Below, one piece after another: positions 60,128 through 64,000 of a stretch of DNA of 64,000 nt. Position 1 is the stretch's first letter; each line of letters starts with the position of its first letter. Under the pieces are notes generated by a model. It was not told the DNA's origin and searched no databases. It saw only the letters and a program-made list of their open reading frames with translations. The stretch spans positions 1-64,000 of the forward strand of contig DFNH01000032.1 in the NCBI GenBank assembly GCA_002375985.1, given 5' to 3'. The translations under genes and the position numbers were made by a program. This stretch comes from Firmicutes bacterium UBA3572 (GTDB lineage Bacteria; Bacillota; Desulfotomaculia; Desulfotomaculales; Desulforudaceae).

Positions 60128-60652
60128 TTGCCGAACGGTGTACCCAGCCTGAGAATCCTCGATCCCCAGTTCAAAAACAACGCCGGCAGGTACCTGTTTC
60201 AGTGCAGCCTGGCGGCGCTGACCATCTTGGTGATACTTTTGTTCCTGGACGTCATCGCCCACACGGCGATCATCGCCACCCTGGGAGCAAGCGCCTTCAT
60301 CGTGTTCACCATGCCCCACTCCTACGCTTCCCGGCCGCGGCCCCTGCTCGGGGGATACTTCGTGGGTATGTCCGTGGGCTGCCTGTGTTGTTTCCTGTCC
60401 TGTTCGCGGCTTCTGGCGCCGTTTATCCTGACCCCGCGAGCGTCCTACATCTTCTTCGGTGCCCTCGCCGTGGGTATCGCCATTCTGCTGATGACCGTCA
60501 CCAACACCGAACACCCCCCGGCTGCGGGCATGGCCCTGGGATTGGTATTGAACGAGTGGGATTATTTGACCATCGTGTTCATCCTGGCGGCGGTCGTCTT
60601 CATGAGCGGAGTTCGGCAGTTCCTCAAGCCCAGGCTCATCAATCTGATGTAA
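60128..60652 (+). CDS. HPP-family membrane protein
   Basis: 174 residues with four to five membrane segments. The HPP-type features are TLGASAFIVFTMPHSYASRPRPLLGGYFVGMSVG and TNTEHPPAAGMALGLVLNEWDY. HPP proteins are putative anion (nitrite-like) channels. TTG start at 60128 with TTGGAGG 9 bases before. It is a lone plus-strand gene among minus-strand neighbours. Confidence 0.85.
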   Translation: MPNGVPSLRILDPQFKNNAGRYLFQCSLAALTILVILLFLDVIAHTAIIATLGASAFIVFTMPHSYASRPRPLLGGYFVGMSVGCLCCFLSCSRLLAPFILTPRASYIFFGALAVGIAILLMTVTNTEHPPAAGMALGLVLNEWDYLTIVFILAAVVFMSGVRQFLKPRLINLM

Positions 60653-60765
60653 GGTTCCCACCGGCCACGGAGGCACAAAAAAGGACAGGCCCCTTTGCAG
60701 CGATTCGCGGTACGCGAGTACCGAAAGCGGCCCATCCCGCTGTTGATCCTCGTGCCTTTCACTAT

Positions 60766-61632
60766 TTAGACATGACCGTCGGTACCCGTCAGGTACAGCA
60801 TCGGGTCGAACGGCTGGCCGTACCAGCGCACCTCAAAGTGCAGGTGCGGACCAAACGAACGTCCGGTGTTCCCCACCCGGGCGATCACCTCACCGGCGTC
60901 GACCCAGCCACCGCAGGCAACGGTAAGCTGCGAACAGTGTGCGTAGTAAGTGTGCAGACCGTCGCCGTGGTCCAGGATGACCAAAAGACCGAAGGTCCCC
61001 GCCGGACCGGCGAAGATCACCCGTCCGGCCTCGGCCGCCCGGATCGCCGCCCCATGATCGGCGGCGATGTCGATGCCGTAATGCGGCTGGCCATCATCCC
61101 GCGGACCAAAAACCGAGGTCAGCGGCCCGACCACCGGCCACATAAGGCTCTGCCAGTCCGTGACCGGCACCACCGGTCCACCGTGCGGGATACCCGGGAT
61201 GCGCAGTTGTTGGCCGGGGTAAAGGAAATCCGGCTCGGACAACCGGTTCTCCCGGATCAGGTCGGCCAGCGGCACCCGGTACAGGGCAGCAATGGCGGTC
61301 AGGTTTTCCCCGGTACGCACCAGGTGTTTAAACCCGTCCACGGGGATAATCACTACTTGCCCGGGCCGGATAAACTCCGGATCTTCAAGATCGTTGGCCG
61401 CCACCAAGGTTTTCAGACTGACCCGGTGATCCTGGGCGATCTGCCACAGGCTGTCGCCCTCCCGGACCAGGTAGCGGCCCGCCGCCGTCTGCACAGCCAA
61501 ATTGTCAGGCCGGATTTCATAGGACCGATCCGGTATGATCAACTCGTCCAGACGCGCGCTGGCCGGTTGAATCAGGGCGGCGGCCATAATCACCGTGGCC
61601 ACGCCCGTCGCTAGCAAACGCCTGAGTTTCAC
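60766..61632 (-). CDS. Secreted LysM-repeat M23 metallopeptidase
   Basis: 288 residues: signal peptide (KLRRLLATGVATVIMAAALIQPASA), two LysM peptidoglycan-binding repeats (YLVREGDSLWQIAQDHRVSLKTLVAANDLEDPEFIRPGQVVIIP; HLVRTGENLTAIAALYRVPLADLIRENRLSEPDFLYPGQQLRIP), and an M23 domain with zinc ligands in HYGIDIA and HLHFEV (HxxxD and HxH). Cuts peptidoglycan cross-links at the cell surface. GTG start 61632 with an AGGTGG site. Downstream of rho on the same strand. Confidence 0.92.
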   Translation of the reverse strand: MKLRRLLATGVATVIMAAALIQPASARLDELIIPDRSYEIRPDNLAVQTAAGRYLVREGDSLWQIAQDHRVSLKTLVAANDLEDPEFIRPGQVVIIPVDGFKHLVRTGENLTAIAALYRVPLADLIRENRLSEPDFLYPGQQLRIPGIPHGGPVVPVTDWQSLMWPVVGPLTSVFGPRDDGQPHYGIDIAADHGAAIRAAEAGRVIFAGPAGTFGLLVILDHGDGLHTYYAHCSQLTVACGGWVDAGEVIARVGNTGRSFGPHLHFEVRWYGQPFDPMLYLTGTDGHV

Positions 61633-61710
61633 CGGTCTTCACCACCTGTTTTCAGCGTTCGCTAGCTAGTTTTTCCGTTACCGGTCCGCTCTAAACGTCT
61701 TTGGTTTAGT

Positions 61711-63213
61711 TTACTTACGGTGCAACGGGGAATGGGGCTGGACCCATCCTTCGGACGGCCCACCGGTCGCCTGCCTGAAGGCCTTGAAATTGCGCACTAG
61801 TTCGGCGTTGGAACGCGTGCGCCGCATCTCCTCGATCAGGTATTCCATAGCCTCCCACGCGGACAACTGGCTGGTCGTCTTGCGGAAGTACCACATCAAC
61901 TCCAACTCATCGGGAGTCAACAGCAGCTCCTCCTTGCGGGTGCCGGAGCGCTGCACGTCAATGGCCGGGAAGATGCGTTTTTCCGAAAGGCGCCGGTCCA
62001 GAATCAACTCCATGTTGCCGGTGCCTTTAAATTCTTCGAAAATGACCTCGTCCATCCGGCTGCCGGTTTCAATCAAGGCCGTGGCCAGAATGGTCAGGCT
62101 GCCGCCCTCCTCGACCTTGCGTGCGGCCCCAAAAAACCGCTTGGGCTTGTGCAGGGCGCCCGGATCCACACCGCCCGAAAGGGTACGGCCGGAAGGAGGC
62201 ACCACCAGGTTGTAGGCCCGGCCCAAACGGGTAATGCTGTCCAAAAGGATGGCGACGTCCTTTTTCTGTTCCACCAGTCGTTTAGCCCGCTCCAAAACCA
62301 TTTCCACCACCCGGACATGGTTTTCGGCCGGCTCGTCAAAGGTGGAACTGATCACTTCGGCCTTTACGGACCGCTGAATGTCGGTGACTTCCTCAGGGCG
62401 CTCGTCGATAAGGAGAATCATCAGGATTACTTCCGGATGATTGGCGGTAATACTGTTGGCGATCTCCTTCAGGAGCGTGGTCTTACCCGCCTTGGGCGGG
62501 GCGACAATCAGACCGCGCTGACCCTTGCCCAGCGGCGAAATAAGGTCGATAATCCGGGCGGCAATCCGCTCCGGAGTCGTCTCCAATGTAAGCCGTTCCT
62601 GCGGGTAGAGCGGCGTCAACTCGTCAAAATGTTTACGCCGCCCGAGGGTCAGCGCATCGTCCCCGTTGACCGTTTCCACCCGCAACAACGCCAGATACTT
62701 TTCGTTATCCTTGGGCGGGCGGCACTGGCCCGAAACCAGGTCCCCCGTACGTAGATCGAATTTTCGGATCTGGGAAGCCGAAACATAAATGTCGTCGTTG
62801 GACGGTATAAACTGGGACGGCCTTAAAAACCCGTACCCTTCGGGCAGAATCTCCAGAAATCCCTGAGCCTGAAACAGCCGGCTCCGGTCGGGCCACATCC
62901 TGCCGCTATCCTGGTGTAGCTGGTGCGGGCTGTAAGGCTTTGCCGGCGGGTGATGGTGCCCCACCTCCGGTAGCGCCGGGTGTTCCGGTTGGAGTTCCTG
63001 TTCGGAGCTTCGCTGGTCCGGCTTTGGCGCCGGCAGGGGAGGCTGTTCCTCTGCCTTTCTGTGTTCTTCTTCTTTTTCTTTTTGTTGCTGCACCCGGTCT
63101 ATGGCGGCGATCAGGTCTTTTTTCCGTAGGCGATAGTAAGCAGGGATGTTCAGTTTTTTGGCCAGACCCTGAAGCTCAGCTACCGTCATGCGCTGCAATG
63201 CGGCTAAGGACAA
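61711..63213 (-). CDS. rho: Transcription termination factor Rho
   Basis: Hexameric RNA-dependent ATPase, 500 residues. N-terminal Rho_N (LAALQRMTVAELQGLAKKLNIPAYYRLRKKDLIAAI), a poorly conserved insertion of about 85 residues rich in E, Q, K and P, a cold-shock RNA-binding domain (GFLEILPEGYGFLRPSQFIPSNDDIYVSASQIRKFDLRTGD), Walker A APPKAGKTTLLKEIA, and the Q/R loops (LDSITRLGRAYN; VPPSGRTLSGGVDPGAL). TTG 63213 has GGAGGG 6 bases upstream; an earlier in-frame TTG (63219) has none. Upstream neighbour is the transaldolase gene. Confidence 0.96.
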   Translation of the reverse strand: MSLAALQRMTVAELQGLAKKLNIPAYYRLRKKDLIAAIDRVQQQKEKEEEHRKAEEQPPLPAPKPDQRSSEQELQPEHPALPEVGHHHPPAKPYSPHQLHQDSGRMWPDRSRLFQAQGFLEILPEGYGFLRPSQFIPSNDDIYVSASQIRKFDLRTGDLVSGQCRPPKDNEKYLALLRVETVNGDDALTLGRRKHFDELTPLYPQERLTLETTPERIAARIIDLISPLGKGQRGLIVAPPKAGKTTLLKEIANSITANHPEVILMILLIDERPEEVTDIQRSVKAEVISSTFDEPAENHVRVVEMVLERAKRLVEQKKDVAILLDSITRLGRAYNLVVPPSGRTLSGGVDPGALHKPKRFFGAARKVEEGGSLTILATALIETGSRMDEVIFEEFKGTGNMELILDRRLSEKRIFPAIDVQRSGTRKEELLLTPDELELMWYFRKTTSQLSAWEAMEYLIEEMRRTRSNAELVRNFKAFRQATGGPSEGWVQPHSPLHRK

Positions 63214-63364
63214 AAGCAACCCTCCCTTCCGATTTAGGGTCGTTAATTGTATTGCCGCCCGGAATGGTTTTTATTCCTTAACGAGCGGAAAATCCATAGA
63301 CTGGTGTACCTGCATGTGGTCGCACTAATAACAGTTTTAAGGCATAGGGAACAATGTTGAAAAC

Positions 63365-64000
63365 CTAACGGTTCTGAAGCGTGGCCCAGTCGTCCAAAAA
63401 CTTCTGCAAACCGATGTCCGTAAGCGGATGCCTGATCATTTGCATCAAAATCTTGTAAGGCACGGTGGCAATGTGCGCCCCGGCCTGCGCCGCGGCGATC
63501 ACGTGCAGAGGGTGCCGGATCGAGGCGGCAATCACCTTGGTTTCAAGATCATGGAGCCCGAAAATCTCTACGGTGTCGGCCACCACCTGCATGCCGTCGT
63601 GACCGGCATCGTCCAGGCGCCCGACAAACGGGCTGACGAAACTGGCCCCGGCCAGGGCAGCCAAAAGGGCCTGATTGGCGGAAAACACCAGGGTAACGTT
63701 GGTCCGGATTCCTTGCGGCTCCAACCGGCTGATCGCCTTGAGGCCTTCCGGCAACATGGGGATCTTGATGACCACGTTGGGATGGATCTTGGCCAGTTCC
63801 TCGGCCTCGGCCACCATGGCGTCCGCCTCGGTGCTGATCACCTCGGCGCTAACCGGCCCGTCCACGATCGCGGTGATCTCCCGGACCACCTGCCGAAAGT
63901 CCCGCCCCTCCTTGGCGATCAGGCTTGGGTTGGTGGTCACCCCGGAAATTACGCCCAGGGCGGCTGCTTCCTTAACTTCGTCCACGTTGGCGGTGTCCAG
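63365..64000 (-). CDS. Small transaldolase / fructose-6-phosphate aldolase (TalC/FSA type), 5' end outside window
   Basis: At least 211 residues are in the window. The frame continues past 64000 (LDTANVDEVKEAAALG), so the first few codons are missing. Schiff-base lysine in HPNVVIKIPMLPEGLKAI; GVTTNPSLIAKEG and FVSPFVGRLDDAGHDGMQVV are typical of the roughly 215-residue TalC/FSA group. It transfers or cleaves three-carbon units between sugar phosphates. Transaldolase versus aldolase activity cannot be told with certainty by eye. Upstream of rho, an arrangement seen in other Clostridia (fba/tal-rho). Confidence 0.93.
   Translation of the reverse strand: MDTANVDEVKEAAALGVISGVTTNPSLIAKEGRDFRQVVREITAIVDGPVSAEVISTEADAMVAEAEELAKIHPNVVIKIPMLPEGLKAISRLEPQGIRTNVTLVFSANQALLAALAGASFVSPFVGRLDDAGHDGMQVVADTVEIFGLHDLETKVIAASIRHPLHVIAAAQAGAHIATVPYKILMQMIRHPLTDIGLQKFLDDWATLQNR

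Overview
The window looks like chromosomal DNA of an anaerobic, spore-forming, GC-rich Firmicute, most like the Desulfotomaculum/Peptococcaceae group of Clostridia. Supporting signs are the Gram-positive operon layouts (str operon, rapZ-whiA, gapA-pgk-tpiA-gpmI-eno-secG, argCJBDFGH), a CwlD spore-cortex amidase, an S-layer (SLH) protein, strong GGAGG ribosome sites and frequent TTG/GTG starts. The species assignment is inference. No rRNA, tRNA, CRISPR array, phage or plasmid gene was seen.

Layout. 1-3.5 kb: minus-strand str operon (L7Ae-like protein, rpsL, rpsG, fusA, start of tuf) with its own strong promoter; rpoC, usually upstream, is missing and a decayed transposase lies there. 3.5-15.1 kb: accessory and decaying region holding remnants of three IS types, two chemoreceptors, a VapBC toxin-antitoxin pair, azlCD, a candidate free-standing small RNA, an SLH protein and several frameshifted genes. 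15.1-23.4 kb: complete seven-gene arginine operon argCJBDFGH with a promoter overlapped by an ARG-box-like site. 23.4-28.4 kb: AmmeMemoRadiSam genes (amrS and a fused amrB-amrA), LysE exporter, SDH/ClpP-fold membrane protease, small proteins. 28.5-35.3 kb: beta-lactamase-like hydrolase, cwlD, rplM-rpsI, rnr, HD hydrolase, a frameshifted thioesterase and a NifB/NifX-like protein. 35.3-38.9 kb: a PadR regulator joined to a binding-protein remnant, TauE/SafE exporter, histidine-kinase remnant and a cyclic-2,3-diphosphoglycerate-synthetase-like GTPase. 39-58.2 kb: long minus-strand housekeeping block of pyrophosphatase pump, secG, lower glycolysis, whiA, rapZ (without yvcK), sugar-phosphate isomerase, ROK kinase, HAD phosphatase, phosphoesterase, uvrC and uvrA. 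58.2-64 kb: a second copy of the decayed transposase, an uncharacterised radical SAM protein, HPP protein, LysM-M23 peptidase, rho and a small transaldolase cut by the window end.

The genes form a few functional groups: translation (str, rplM-rpsI), arginine synthesis from glutamate through the cyclic acetyl pathway, glucose phosphorylation and isomerisation plus lower glycolysis next to a PPi-driven pump, and nucleotide excision repair. The most notable points are the two directly repeated transposase remnants at breaks in conserved operons, the small-RNA-like unit at 8.06-8.26 kb, the loss of yvcK, the AmrB-AmrA fusion, the orphan radical SAM enzyme and a 27-residue membrane peptide. I found no clearly new multi-gene system. 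The least explained loci are the AmmeMemoRadiSam neighbourhood and the radical SAM gene at 58.6-59.9 kb.
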